A DNA stretch of 64,000 nucleotides from Polychytrium aggregatum (taxonomy: Eukaryota > Chytridiomycota > Chytridiomycetes > Polychytriales): NCBI RefSeq assembly GCF_025602895.1, contig NW_026516276.1, positions 62,001 through 126,000 of the forward strand. The letters are read 5' to 3'. Below are positions 1-11,044 of this stretch, piece by piece; the first letter of the stretch is position 1, and the number at the start of each line of letters is the position of its first letter. The notes under the pieces are model-generated. The model ran no database searches. It had not been told where the DNA came from and worked only from the letters and a program-made list of their open reading frames with translations. A program made the translations under genes and the position numbers.

Positions 1-868
1 GCACACCCTTTGCTCTTCAGCATCCACCACCGAGCCACAATGTGGTCAAGTGCTCTCCGCTGCCCGGCTCGCGCTGGCACCAACCATGCTCGCACATCGA
101 CCAGCCCGACTGGTCGGCGGACTGCTGTGTTTGCCAAACAAATCCACTGGGTTGCGGTGCAGCCCGCCGGTCCCCCAGTCGGCCACGCCAGCATCCACCA
201 GCACGCAGCGCATCCTTCCAACCACAACTTTTGTCGCGGGGGGCAGCGCCATCTCAAGGTGCCGGTGCGGCCCTTGCTGCCAGGGACAGAAATCCGGTGA
301 GGTGGGCGGGTGCGACGCTGGTGGCTCTCAGGGCTGGCCCTTGGACGCGCACAGACCAGAGCGAAGCGACCACTCGGCGGCGGCCCGACCCGAAGGTGCC
401 GCTTTTGTTTGCGTGTGCTGTTGTTCCCACGGACCAAGGAGCGCTTGACAGGAGGGCCCATGCCCGATCGCGAGACAAGGCGGCCCATGAAACGTTGTCG
501 CCACGAAGTACTGGCTGCAGCAGAGGCTGCCCGCTCAGCATCGACAGGAACAAGCGTCTGCTGCCCCCGCCAGCCCAAAGGAAAAAAAAAACGTTGGCTG
601 ATCCAGCTCTGTTGACACAGGACAAGTACCCACCGGCATGATCCTGTGTCCAGGCCCGGTGTCCTTCCTGCGGCCGTCCTCGCCTTGCTGTTGCCCCACG
701 CGCAACAAGCCCGGGACGCGGTGGGAAAGCACCAACCGCCTTGGTCATCGGCGTTCTGCAGGTGGAGGAAGCTCAAAAGCGAGCCAGCCCCCCACTCCCA
801 TCGGTCCTCTGCTTTTCGTCGCCTCGCTTCTCATCGCATCCGTCTGCGTGTCCAACGTGCGCCCTTCC
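1..868. other. upstream region, no supported gene
   Basis: I see no convincing gene here. Open frames exist in all directions but none has recognisable composition or splice signals. The stretch holds an A-run near 581-591 and a GCGACAAA motif on the minus strand near 233-243. It is probably the promoter and 5' UTR of the membrane-protein gene that starts at 869. Confidence 0.5.
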
Positions 869-2275
869 ATGACCGCCCGACAGCACCAACTCGCAGCGCT
901 GGCGGTGCTCGTCCTCGGGGCCACCGGCGCTGCTGCCCAGTGTAAGTTGCCATCTGTGTGATCGCCCCGGCGTCGGGCTCGTGTGTACCTTGGCTGGACA
1001 TGTGTGGCCTTGGAAGCGACGTCACCGGGCACTGCCTCAGCGCATTCATGTCATGTTCGTCTCACCAATCAACCACGGCATCATCTGTCCACACAACCGC
1101 TGCACCGCATCCCACGACCAACCCCCCTCCTTCCAAACCCAATCCCGTTCCATCAAACAGTCCAGCCGACTCTCGCCTTGACCGCTGCCAACAGCGATGC
1201 CTGGGCAATAGGCAGCACCGAGACCCTTCAGCTCAACACCACCTTCTCACCCAGAGGAGGCGAGGGCATCTTTGCCGCCTGGGGTCCCGGAGGCGCCGCC
1301 CCGTTCAACGCCTCCTTTGCGCTCCAGGCCAGCGGCTCGTCCCAGCCCGTGGTGCTCTGTAACAACGCAACGCCCGGCCAGGCCCAGTGCTCCGGTGACG
1401 GGCCCAACCGGGCCTGTTTCTTCTCAACCTCCTGCTCGGCCGTGCTCTCGGCTCCATCGCTACAGCCGGGTACTTGGGAGGCCATCGCAACCATCACCAC
1501 TTGTCTGCGCCGCCAGGAACAATGCTCGACCCAGTCCACTTCGACCAACGTCAACCTCGTCCTCGGCACCGCCGCGCCCATCTCGGTTGCGCAACCGACC
1601 CTGGTCGCCCGCCCACAAACCCCAGACGCTCCATCGGCCTCCAACGCTCCCTCACTTCCAACGACTGCAGGCACGCCCTCGGTCGAATCCGGTAGCTCTG
1701 GACTCGCTCCCACCACCATCGGCCTGATTGTCGGAGCCTGTGTCCTCGCCAGCGGTGGCCTGGCCGCAGTTGTCTTGCGACGCACCCAACGCGACCGCAA
1801 GAACCAACAGCGAATGTATCCCGAAGAGCCCCCGTTCGCTCCTGGCGCCGCCCGCAACGGCGAGCGGATTGTCTCGATGCCGCCCAAGGCACTCTCCAAC
1901 ACCCACAGCATTATGATGGAGGACGCCTCCAACTTCCGCTCAGCCTCGCCTGCGAACCAAAAGACCCAAATCACAGAATCGCCTCTGTCCACGGCCCGGT
2001 CTGTGCCGGACATGGCGAGCTCGTACCAGTCCATGTCGTCGCTGGCCTCTGTCGAGACCGTGCGTGTGTCCATGACAAAGTATCCCGCCCTGATGCTCCA
2101 GAAGATCGAAACCACGATCGAGTCGCCTCTGCTGTTCACGAGAGCCTCGATTGATCGCCTCAAGAGCCGTCGCTCTCTAGTTGAGCCCGAAATGACCAGA
2201 GAGCTCCTGCACGACCTCGAAAACACCGAGCACGATTCCGCACTCGAGAGTCCCCTGCGACCCGCGGCTGTGTGA
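869..2275 (+). CDS. single-pass type I membrane protein, unknown function
   Basis: Two exons, 869-941 and 1161-2275, give 395 residues. Exon 1 encodes a clear signal peptide (MTARQHQLAALAVLVLG, Ala-rich cleavage region at about 20-24). The intron starts GTAAGT and ends CAG, and joining in phase gives AAAQFQPTLALTAANSD. The ectodomain (about 25-205) is rich in Thr, Ala, Ser and Pro, carries six or more cysteines that may form disulfides, and has N-glycosylation-like Asn sites. A hydrophobic segment at about 210-232 (TIGLIVGACVLASGG) is followed by RRTQRDRK, so the tail faces the cytosol. The tail of about 160 residues is Ser-rich and ends in acidic and Leu-rich sequence. The architecture resembles fungal surface sensor-like proteins, but I recognise no named family. 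Confidence 0.75.
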
Positions 2276-3089
2276 TCCGCACCCGTTCCCACGGCCTGTC
2301 GCCGTTCTATGACCTGCCGTCGCTCTATGTGCTGCGTCCTCGATGGCTTGCCTTGGTGATCCGCATCGGTGGCTCCTGTGGACTTGATTTGGCGATCCGT
2401 TTGGATCGCTCGAGACATGCATGGCGGTATCCTTTCACGGCTCCCACCCATCCCGCTCAGCCGACCCGCTAGATTGAAGCCAAGCCATTACTGCGATGTC
2501 GATTATTCTCACCACCTCGCCACACATGTGTCCATTGCCAGCTTCTATTGTTTTTATGCCCCCCCCCTGCTCTTTCTTTCCTTCTATGCCGGCCGCGGTT
2601 GTATAGCCTACTCGTTGTCTGATTCATCAAATCTTGATGCCGTCGCACCCCAATCTCCGTCCTTCCCTCCCCGCCAGTTCTGTCTCCGCTCCAACATCCC
2701 ATCGTTCACTCGCAGCCTCTATCCATCCACGCCCCATCGGCCACCGACGTCATTTGTTGCAAAGCTCGTTGTAGAGTTGTAAAAGTTGTAAATCCTCTCA
2801 TAGGATAATTCGAATACATTTTGAATGTTGCTACTCTGTTTTAGGTTGGTCTGCAGCATCGCCAAGTGGCGCCTCGCAAAGATTGAGACCAGTATCGACA
2901 GGCATCGGGACCCATGGTTATGTGCATTCTGTGCGACAGCAGAAATATACATCATAGACCATCGGCCCAAACACAGTGGGTCTGGTGCCGTGTTTGGCAA
3001 CGACGCTTCCAAAATGAAACGAAGACACACTACTTCCTTGGATGGGAATGGATATTCCCATCATGATGAGACACGGTAAGACTACATCT
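2276..3089. other. 3' flank without gene
   Basis: This stretch is more AT-rich than its neighbours, and pyrimidine-rich to about 2700. It is probably the 3' UTR and terminator region of the membrane-protein gene. I see no coding sequence supported by composition or splice sites. Confidence 0.5.
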
Positions 3090-3491
3090 TACAGTCGGTC
3101 CAGAAAGAAACGGGACACTTCCCCTTCCTGGCTTCTGAAACCCGCTGACTGACTGTAGGCCCAGTGGGCAAGCCGTGAGATTGCTTCCCGTCCTGGTTGG
3201 CAATCGAGTGGTTTTGGTTGGTTTGGGAAGCACAGTCTTGAATACACTCGGTCGATCTCCTGTGGCGATGATCGACTGGCATACCGAGATCATGTTCCGT
3301 GAGGCATTGATGTCTCGATGTGTGAGTGTGGTGCAGCTTGCACAGCTCCGGACAAAGTGTGGTTTCTCGATATCAAGATGGTGCTGTGCTTGGCCGTGAA
3401 TGTGATGAGTGGGTGGTGTATTCAGGTTCCAGAAAAAAACCTTGTCCTGGTTAAAAACGGGGGTGTCCAATTTCATTTTGGAAACGCTGTA
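3090..3491 (+). mobile_element. Tc1/mariner-type TIR element, copy A
   Basis: The element runs from TACAGTCGGTCCAGAAAG to its imperfect inverse ending GGAAACGCTGTA. The two 29-base ends match at about two thirds or more of positions when one is reversed, including the TACAG start and a GGACAC inner edge. A TA dinucleotide sits at each border, the target duplication typical of Tc1/mariner. It is about 400 bases long and has no intact transposase. The interior is shared with copies B, C and F, for example the stretch around GATGATCGACTGGCAT. Confidence 0.75.
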
Positions 3492-3543
3492 ATGGCATTG
3501 CATATTGAGGAGATCCACTAACGAGTACCCCAAACAAGCAGCC

Positions 3544-3572
3544 GTGACATCCCGTTTAGTAAGGACTGATGT
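3544..3572. mobile_element. degenerate solo terminal repeat of the Tc1-like family
   Basis: The stretch ACATCCCGTTTAGTAAGG followed by ACTGAT resembles the right terminal repeat of copies B and D (TGTCCCGTTT, spacer, GGACTGACTGTA). It lies between copies A and B and may be the remnant of another insertion. Confidence 0.4.
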
Positions 3573-3749
3573 TGTTTGCTGAGACCCGAGTACACCCACC
3601 CACTCATTGCAATCATGGTTCAATCGTGTCCAAGGAGACTGAGGTGGTGATTGCCTTTGGGAATGCATCCTGGAAACAGGGGAAGGGACATGCATCCAGC
3701 CCACGGAGTCTCAGGTTCGCCAAATACTTTGAGCAATTCATCTACCACC

Positions 3750-4086
3750 AGAGACGGCCATGTGTGCTCGGTGAACGAGTTCAACACATCCCAGGTGCGC
3801 TCAAAGTGCCTGGAAGCCAAGCGACTCGCGAAAGTCGAGTATCTTGATATCGATACGCCATGGAGCTGTACAGAGAGTCGAGTGAATACATTCCACTCCC
3901 TCATCGAGTGCATGCACCACACTCACACATCGAGACATTAGCATCAATCGATCACATGAGATCGACCAAGTTTAAGGACGAGAAACAACCGCACGGGCTT
4001 GCTCACTGGAGCCTATGGAAGTTCACCGGGCTTCAGACATCCGATGCCAGAAAGTGATTGTCCCGTTTCTCTCTGGACTGACTGTA
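3750..4086 (-). mobile_element. Tc1/mariner-type TIR element, copy B (inverted)
   Basis: The right border is a terminal repeat, TGTCCCGTTTCTCTCTGG then ACTGACTGTA. Read on the minus strand, the next 100 bases follow copy D closely: the CCTGGCTT-like, GCTCCAGTGAGCAAGC-like and CGTCCT-like segments occur in order. Further in, a block around GTCTCGATGTGTGAGTGT matches copy A. The far end is not a clear repeat, so the left boundary given is approximate. Confidence 0.6.
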
Positions 4087-4222
4087 TTGCCATGGTTTGT
4101 ACATATTGTCAAGCAAGAGGAAGCAGGCATAAGCATGGTTGCAACGACTACCGAGTCGGCTGGGATCATGGCCGGATGCCCACTCTTCCAGAAGGAAAAT
4201 AGGAGAACCCGCTCAATCCTCT

Positions 4223-5123
4223 TTAGATCATGGACGGGTGCGCGGTCGGATGGCTTAGGGATCGGGAGGGTTTCTGGACTGTCGAGTGGCGGCGGGGCAC
4301 CGGCGAGTCAAACGAGATAAAGATATCGCTATCCGAAACAGTGTGGCCCTTCAGCTTGCCCGGCTGGGTGATTGTGCCGGTCGAGAGGAAGCCTTGGCCG
4401 CAATGCTGATCAAGGTTGTGTTTGAGACCACCAACGCTAAAGTATGGGGTGTTGGATGGGCTGCCACTGGTGGTGGAGTTGAAGTACTCGATAATGAGGC
4501 GGTTGCACTGCGTGCAGTACTTGGGTTGGTCCTGCCAGCTCTTGGCGGGCGGATGCGCTAGGAGATACGATAGGTCATCCCAGCAGTACTGTTGGTGGAT
4601 GCGATGAGGTAGATGGAGATGGATGGAGATGGAGGATGGAGAGATGGATGGAGAGATAGATAGATGGAGGGAGGGATGAAGGTCAATGCAAGAATGCGGC
4701 CAAGCCCTGCTTTGATCAGCCCGGCTGGATCGATGCTGAAAGGACTCGGTGGCTCCACCGACGATATCAGGATGCGAAGGAGACTTTCAATACAATCGAC
4801 TATCGTAAGCAGAGCTATATCAGAGGCCTACATTCTGAGTATGAACATCGGCAATGCAGAATCCCACGGACTGGCAGATTTGCCACCCGGTGGCCGCAGT
4901 GTTCATTTGGTGCTGCCAAAGCAAGGATCGAGAGAGGCTGACGGTCAGTACATTGCCCGGCCGAGTGATCATGGCTGCAGCGACGCAACTTGGTGCCGAG
5001 AGCGCACAGGGCCTATCGAGTACAACAGAATCCCTGGAGCCTTACCTCTCCGAGCACGGGAGCGGCATATATGCCATGGCACAGGATGCTCGCCATCAGT
5101 GATATCCAAAATGCTGACAACAT
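4223..5123 (-). CDS. small secreted cysteine-rich protein, unknown
   Basis: Three exons on the minus strand, 5123-5046, 4912-4832 and 4588-4223, all joined in phase 0, encode 174 residues. The first exon reads MLSAFWISLMASILCHG then IYAAPVLGE, a good signal peptide with an Ala-Ala-Pro cleavage region. The mature part has six cysteines (WQIC, GFC, YCW, YCTQC, HCG) and an Asn-Ser-Thr glycosylation site. Splice ends are GTAAGG..CAG and GTAGGC..CAG. The reading frame is clean and amino-acid use is ordinary for a protein. I recognise no family. It could be a wall-associated or effector-like protein. The last 25 residues are low in complexity and may instead be intron or UTR. The exons are short, so an ORF scan that requires a start codon misses the gene. 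Confidence 0.6.
4608..4678. repeat. ATGGAG-type simple repeat in intron
   Basis: Imperfect GATGGA units lie in the second intron of the secreted-protein gene, where on the minus strand they form its pyrimidine-rich stretch. Confidence 0.7.
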
Positions 5124-5880
5124 GGCGTCGGCTGGTTCGCTTTCGAGTCTGCTGATTGTGGGTACGGCAGTGTCCAGGGGGAAGGGTCCCTAAGTCCACA
5201 ATCGAAGGTGGGTGGGTGGTGGTCGTGAGTGGAAACAAATCCGATTTCATGCCGGCAGGCGAGGGGAGAGCCTGGCCCGATAAGTAGTCCTTGCGCGGCG
5301 CCAGTGTTCGGAGGGCGGGCCCAGCAGCTCAGAGAGGCATTCTTGCGCTCGGGCGGTAGCGCATGGTGAGCTGCCAGCACCTCGGGCGGGCGGAGACAGC
5401 CGGTTTCTCCGTTTCGCTGAGCGGGAAGTTGGCATGTTCGAGCCCGGGAGAGACAAATATTGACCCGCCAAAATCGGGGAGAGAGGGAGCACCAATGACC
5501 AGTCCGTCCTCGAGCTTTGGCGCGAGGGAGGCAAAGCATTTGCAAGCCGAGTCGAAGGGGGAAGGGAGTGCACGGAGAGATGATGTTGCCATTCATTGTT
5601 GTTTAGCATGGGCGGTTGCTGAGTTCAACCGATTGAGGCGAGCGATGTTGCATTCCCTCCAAGCATGCGGATGCTGAGCGGTGCGTTCTCACAGGCCGTG
5701 CAGTATCTCTGACATGTCCTCGCGATGCAACCGACGCCAGGGTCTGATGCCGGCGCTGGATTGGGGGAAGGAGCAGCGCAAGGACAGGCGACATCAGCCA
5801 GAACGGCAGCTGGCCAGAGACCCATGCCACCGGGGGGGCGATTCACATGCAACCAAGCACAACCGCGAGCGCAGAGGAGA
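5124..5880. other. divergent intergenic region
   Basis: This lies between the start of the minus-strand secreted-protein gene and the TATA box of the kinase gene, so it probably holds both promoters. I see no gene in it. Confidence 0.5.
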
Positions 5881-5887
5881 TATAAAA
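5881..5887 (+). promoter_or_regulatory. TATA box of the APH-type kinase gene
   Basis: TATAAAA lies 64 bases before the ATG at 5945, leaving room for a short 5' UTR. Confidence 0.6.
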
Positions 5888-5944
5888 TCGGAGCCGGCCG
5901 TCAAGCCCCGTCCTCCAGCCGATTGCTCCCCCCCCTCATCCACC

Positions 5945-8270
5945 ATGACTTCACCACAGCGAGGTCCTACCGAAGACGGCCAGACGACCAGCAGCGTCCG
6001 CAAAGGGTGTGTTGCAGCCGGGAATGCACACAGCGCCGCTGCATGTGCTCGGCGATCGGTCGGGCTCGTCGCTACCCAGCTCACATGCAATGCCATCAGA
6101 CAACAGTTCCCCTCGCCATATGCTGACCAGGACTGCCTCTTTGTTCTGAAGCATGGAGCTCGATGTCACCAGGCTCGAGTCCTTTCTGTCCGGCGTCAAG
6201 ACTCTCAAACTCCAGCCGCCGCTCGATATCCGTCAGTTCAAGTTGGGCGAAAGCAACCCGACCTATTTTCTGAAGGACGCCAGGTGCGTCCGTCTCGGAA
6301 GGACATCTCTCTTGTGCAGGCCGCCGATATTGCAGGGCTGATGCCTATGGACGAGCGACACCGTTATCGATCTGCATGTGCTCTTCGTGCTCCGTTGGAT
6401 CGATCGCCCGCCGTCCTGCATCTACTTGGTCGGCCATCAGATCCGTCCTTGCTGCCCTGGCTCACCCACGCAGCCCAGACGACCTGCATTCTCATCGGCT
6501 TCTGATGCCACCTCGGACAGAGGCTCGCGCTGGGTCCTTCGCAAGAAGCCGCCGGGAAAGCTCATTTCAAAAACGGCGCATGCGGTCGAGCGGGAATACC
6601 GCATTCTGCATGCTCTCGGCACCAAGACCGACGTCCCTGTGCCCAAGGTCTACGTGCTCTGCGAGGATCCTGCTGTCTTGGGCACGCCGTTCTATGTATG
6701 TGGTGCTGGATGCGGATAGTCTGCTTGCCTCCGAACGAGCCACCTGTTCCGGCGAGATGGTTTCGTCGCCTCTCCACCTCCATGACGGGGGATTCGATCA
6801 TCGCAGTACCCTGGGTATTCGCGCGTGTGTCCAGAGCCGGTCATTTCGCCGAGATGCCCATGCACTCATGCATAATCGCCACAATCAATCAGGTCATGGA
6901 GTTTCTCGATGGAAGGATCTTCGATGACAACCTCTTAAGAGATCTTCAACCGTACGCGCCGTATCGCCAGTATGTATCCCGTTGTGGATGGGGCCGGTAT
7001 CCGCCGAAGCAAGCAAGTAGTTAGGCAGTTTGGCAGTTTGGCAGGCCGACTCCTCGAAAGCCTGGTCTCGTCTCGGGCAGGGAGTGGTGCTGACAGATGA
7101 TGCACGGCACACTCTTCCTTTGCCATTGCAGCCTCCGGTCGGTTGTGCGCACGCTTGCCAAGCTGCACAAGACCGACATTGTCGCCGTCGGCCTCGAGAG
7201 CTACGGCAAGCACGGCGGGTTCTACACCCGCCAAATCGAGAGTCTCTATCGGGTTTCGCAAGCCCAGGCCGCTGTCAAGGATTCGAGCGGTGACAGCGTT
7301 GGCGAGATCAAGGGCATCGCCGAGATCCTTGCCTGGTTCAAACGCAACCAGGTCCGCGATGAGGTTACGTTGATGCACGGCGACTTCAAGCTCAACAATG
7401 TGGTAGGCTAATGCGTTTGGCTCGGCCGATGGATCGATTTGATTACTATCGTGGACCGATGTGATTGCGTGGTGTTGTGGCAGGGTGCGCCAGCACCGGG
7501 ATGGTAAAAGTATTCGACGGTGTCCTTATTCGATAGAGATTCGCGGGCTGGCTGACACCCATTGCTCAATGGCCATGCAGGTCTTCCACCAGCGGAACGA
7601 AAACGTCATTGGTATCCTGGATTGGGAGCTGTAAGTACTGTCCGTCTCGGTCCGTCTCGGTCCTGCCCTGTGCAGTTCAGTCGTCAGCGCTTGGCTGCAA
7701 CGAAGCCGTCAGTTTACACATCTGATGCTCATTCAATAACGGTGCGGTCCGGTGTGGATTCGCAGATCCTCGATCGGACACCCGCTCGCCGACCTGGCCA
7801 ACCTGCTTCTCCCTTGGTATGCTCCCGGAGACGGCTACAACTCCATCATGGGCATCCGCAATGCAAAGCGACCCATGGCGATCCCGGAGGCCGAGGAGCT
7901 GATTCAGTACTACTGTCAGATGGCCGGCCGGCCGTATCCGATTCCACGATGGGACTTTTGCATCGCCTTTGCGTTCTTCAGGGTGAGTAGTCGCAGCCGG
8001 TGTCTGGTGGATCATTTGGCTCTGGTTGGGATGTGCAATGTGCGATACGAGGGATGATGCAGCAGGGGAATGCAGGTACTTTGACTTATCGAGGGACGCT
8101 CCTGCACCGCATAGACGGCCGTGATTCTCCAGGGCATCGCTGCAAGAATCAAGATCGGCCAGTCCAGCTCCCCGCTCGGCAAGACCTATGCGGGGCTCTT
8201 CCAGACGATGGCAGAGTGTGGTTTCGAGATTGTCGCGCGTGGCGATCTGGACCAGCTGGCGAGACTGTAG
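5945..8270 (+). CDS. ACAD10/11-type aminoglycoside phosphotransferase-fold kinase
   Basis: Eight exons: 5945-6006, 6152-6283, 6521-6695, 6893-6969, 7132-7402, 7581-7630, 7766-7982 and 8115-8270, giving 379 residues. The fold is that of the APH kinase domain found at the N-terminus of animal ACAD10/ACAD11. Visible signs are [15 protein letters not shown] near the start, [10 protein letters not shown] (nucleotide-binding Lys region), VMEFLDGR (hinge), [10 protein letters not shown] with catalytic D233 and N238, and [19 protein letters not shown] with metal-binding D253. The C-terminal part ([16 protein letters not shown]) also fits the family. ACAD10/11 kinases act in breakdown of 4-hydroxy acids; that role here is inference, since no dehydrogenase domain is fused. 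Every exon junction restores a conserved motif, so the model is strong. No mitochondrial presequence is obvious. Confidence 0.9.
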
Positions 8271-8717
8271 TCGAGGGCTGGATGCATGAGGGCGGTGCTC
8301 GATGCCTGGATTGATGGCAGCATCTGGTTTCTGGGAAGTATCTTCTCCAAGAAGGGGTGGCGCCCCGAGCGATATGACGAGTGATGGCCTTGCCAAATGA
8401 GTCACTGAACACGGCGACCATCGCGATGCATGATCCTTGAGCCAGGCGCCTGGGGCCGTCGTCTGTGGCCAAGCTCTCGCCCCCATGGCAATCCGCTGTG
8501 AGGTGGGCCCATCGAGCCGGTCCTGCCGAGGCTCCTGCGTCCTGCAATTGTGGGTCCGCACTCGACCCGGCGATGGCGAATGCGGGTGGATGGTTGCTCC
8601 GCATCGTCCAAGCCACGCGGCGGCTCCTTCCGCTGGCAGATCATCAGCAAGCCATCCATCCGAGCCCACCCCCAGATCACCCTCGCCCTCGCTCTCGCCC
8701 ATATCCCCGCCTGCACC
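8271..8717. other. intergenic, kinase 3' end and peroxiredoxin promoter
   Basis: Two tandem genes flank this 447-base stretch. I see no coding sequence and no clear TATA box. The last 100 bases are C-rich and pyrimidine-rich, typical of a 5' UTR in this window. Confidence 0.45.
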
Positions 8718-11044
8718 ATGTTTGCTCGCTCGTTGATGACTCTCCGCGGCGCTGCTGCTGCTACCGCCAGCCGACTGGCTGTGGCTCCCAAGTATGCCTG
8801 CAGCGCCCGCACCTTTGCCTCGTCTGCCGTTGCCGCCCACCACTTTGCCCGTGTGTTGGTAAGTTGGTGGCTGTGCCCATGGAGCGGCTGGTGGACGCAG
8901 ACCTCGGATGAGAGAAGGCGGGCTCTCGATCTGCCACAACGAAGGATATAGTAGCAGCCAAGGCCGTGCCGAAAGGCGGGGGTACTCGTAGCACGCACCG
9001 GCGTAGCATTTCCCCTCCAGCACAGATCAAGAGCGGACCAGAGACAGATCAATGCGATCCCCGCCCAAGACGGCTTTAGCCGCGGCGATATCACATCAAA
9101 CGGCAAATCAATGTCGGGATCGAGCATATCCTATGATATGGCGCATCATCTCCGATCCTCTGGAGATCTGGTCCGTCGTCCCATCCCGATCTTGGCTATG
9201 GCCCTCCCGCTCTGACGCCATTCTTGATCTGCTGTTCCCAGAAACCGGCTCCCTCCTGGGCTGCCCCTGCCGTCGAGAGCAAGCAGTTCAAGACCATCTC
9301 ATCGGATGACTACAAGGGCAAGTGGTAGGTGCCACGCTGGATGAATGGGCAGTGTTGAGTATCAGGATAGGTACAGAGGTCCCTGTGCCATCATACCGCA
9401 GAGACGATGCACTGTTCCAAAGGCAAGCCGATCCATCGGAAAGATGCGAGATGACCTACAACCTCGTACTGACCACTTGCTGTTTGGCTATGGGGACACA
9501 GGCTTGTTCTGTTCTTTTACCCCCTCGATTGTAAGTATCGCAGCCATCCCGCGGTGGTCGGATGGCTATATCCGGATTCATGTCATTTCAGGGCCATGGA
9601 TCATGCTGACCGTCTGGCTCTGTCCGCAATACCGCTGTCGCTGGACTCTACGATTCAAATTGCTTGTGTCGGCGACAAACACAGTCACCTTCGTGTGAGT
9701 AGTAGGGCCGGTGTGGCTGCTAAGGAATGCAATCGCAGCATATACGATCCACGGCACGATCCTCGGCACGATACCAGGTCGCCTGAGATGACTGTTGCTT
9801 TTGCTGGATTTGAGGGACCAAGGCAGCTCCCGGAGCGACGCAAACACTGCTTTTCGCTGACGAATCGGTGCCTGTTTGCGCTCGTCCTTTCCCCCCAGCT
9901 GCCCCACCGAGATCATTGCCTTCAGCGAGCGCATCGAGGAGTTCCGTGCCCTGGGCTCTGAGGTCGTCGGCGCCTCGGTCGACTCCAAGTTCTCTCACCT
10001 GGCCTGGATCAACCAGCCCCGCAAGGAGGGTGGTCTCGGCGATCTCAAGATCCCTCTGAGTAAGTGGTCCGAGGACGGGCTATGTCTGGCGGCGAGAAAG
10101 GCCGGAGGGATCTGCGACCCCATGCTTGCCACGGCCACGGCCACCCAGTATGCGATATCGAAAGTCGGCCCATGAGGAAAGCAGGACGCGCATGACCCGG
10201 GCTGTGGTCTCGGACCGGCTGCTGGTCCCCGGTTGTATGTGCGATCTCGATGTGGTCTTGATGCGCTCCCGATCGCCAGCCAGATGCATCTATCTCTGTT
10301 TGGGTGGTGGCACTGCTCCGGTGGCTCCTGGTCGCTGCTGACACTCGATCCCCCAATCCGCAGTCTCCGATATCACCAAGAACATCTCGCACGACTACGG
10401 CGTCTTGATCGACGAGGGTCCCAACGTCGGCGTTGCACTCCGTGGTACCTTTATTATCGATCCTGCCGGAGTCGTTCGCCACATCACTGTCAACGACACG
10501 GGCGTTGGACGAAGCGTCGACGAGACCCTCCGCATCCTCGAGGCCATCCAGTTCAACGACCAGCACGGCGTAGGTTGATCCAAGCAGTCCTTATCGGGTC
10601 CGCAGCAAATTTGAGCGGGGCTGCTGCCTGCCTGGCTGACTGCCTGGCTGCAGGATCCACCCCACCACCACCGCTCTTTTTGCTGCCGTGGCGACTGTCG
10701 CTGCGGCTGTCACTGCTATCGCCGATTCCCGGGCTCACAAGAACCAAGGACGGGCTGACCCTTTCTCTTTCTTTTGCATGGTCACCAGGAGGTCTGCCCT
10801 GCTGGCTGGAAGAAAGGAGGTAAGCTGAGATGGCCATCGAGGAAGAGTAGAGAGAGAGAGAGAGAAAAAAAAAAAAGAGGGAGGGACGCTTCCGAGCAAT
10901 GCTGGAGGACGGGAGAGACCAGCCAGGCGCCGGCTGGTGTGGGCTGATGATACTGAGACGCCGCTTTTCTCTTCGATGCTCGCAGCAAAGACGATGAAGG
11001 CCGATCCCGTCAAGTCGAAGGAGTACTTCGAGGCTGTCAACTAG
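8718..11044 (+). CDS. mitochondrial typical 2-Cys peroxiredoxin
   Basis: Eight exons: 8718-8858, 9242-9324, 9502-9530, 9685-9694, 9899-10059, 10364-10569, 10789-10819 and 10986-11044, encoding 239 residues. The first 45 residues are Arg/Ala/Ser-rich without acids, a likely mitochondrial presequence. The thioredoxin fold follows, with [17 protein letters not shown] (peroxidatic C89) and HGEVCPAGW (resolving C213). The GGLG loop and the C-terminal YF ([10 protein letters not shown]) are both present, the pair that makes eukaryotic 2-Cys enzymes sensitive to overoxidation. The enzyme reduces hydrogen peroxide using thioredoxin. The fourth exon is only 10 bases and codes for the residues just before the catalytic Cys. 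Introns reach about 380 bases. Closest known type is PRDX3/Prx of the AhpC family. Confidence 0.93.
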
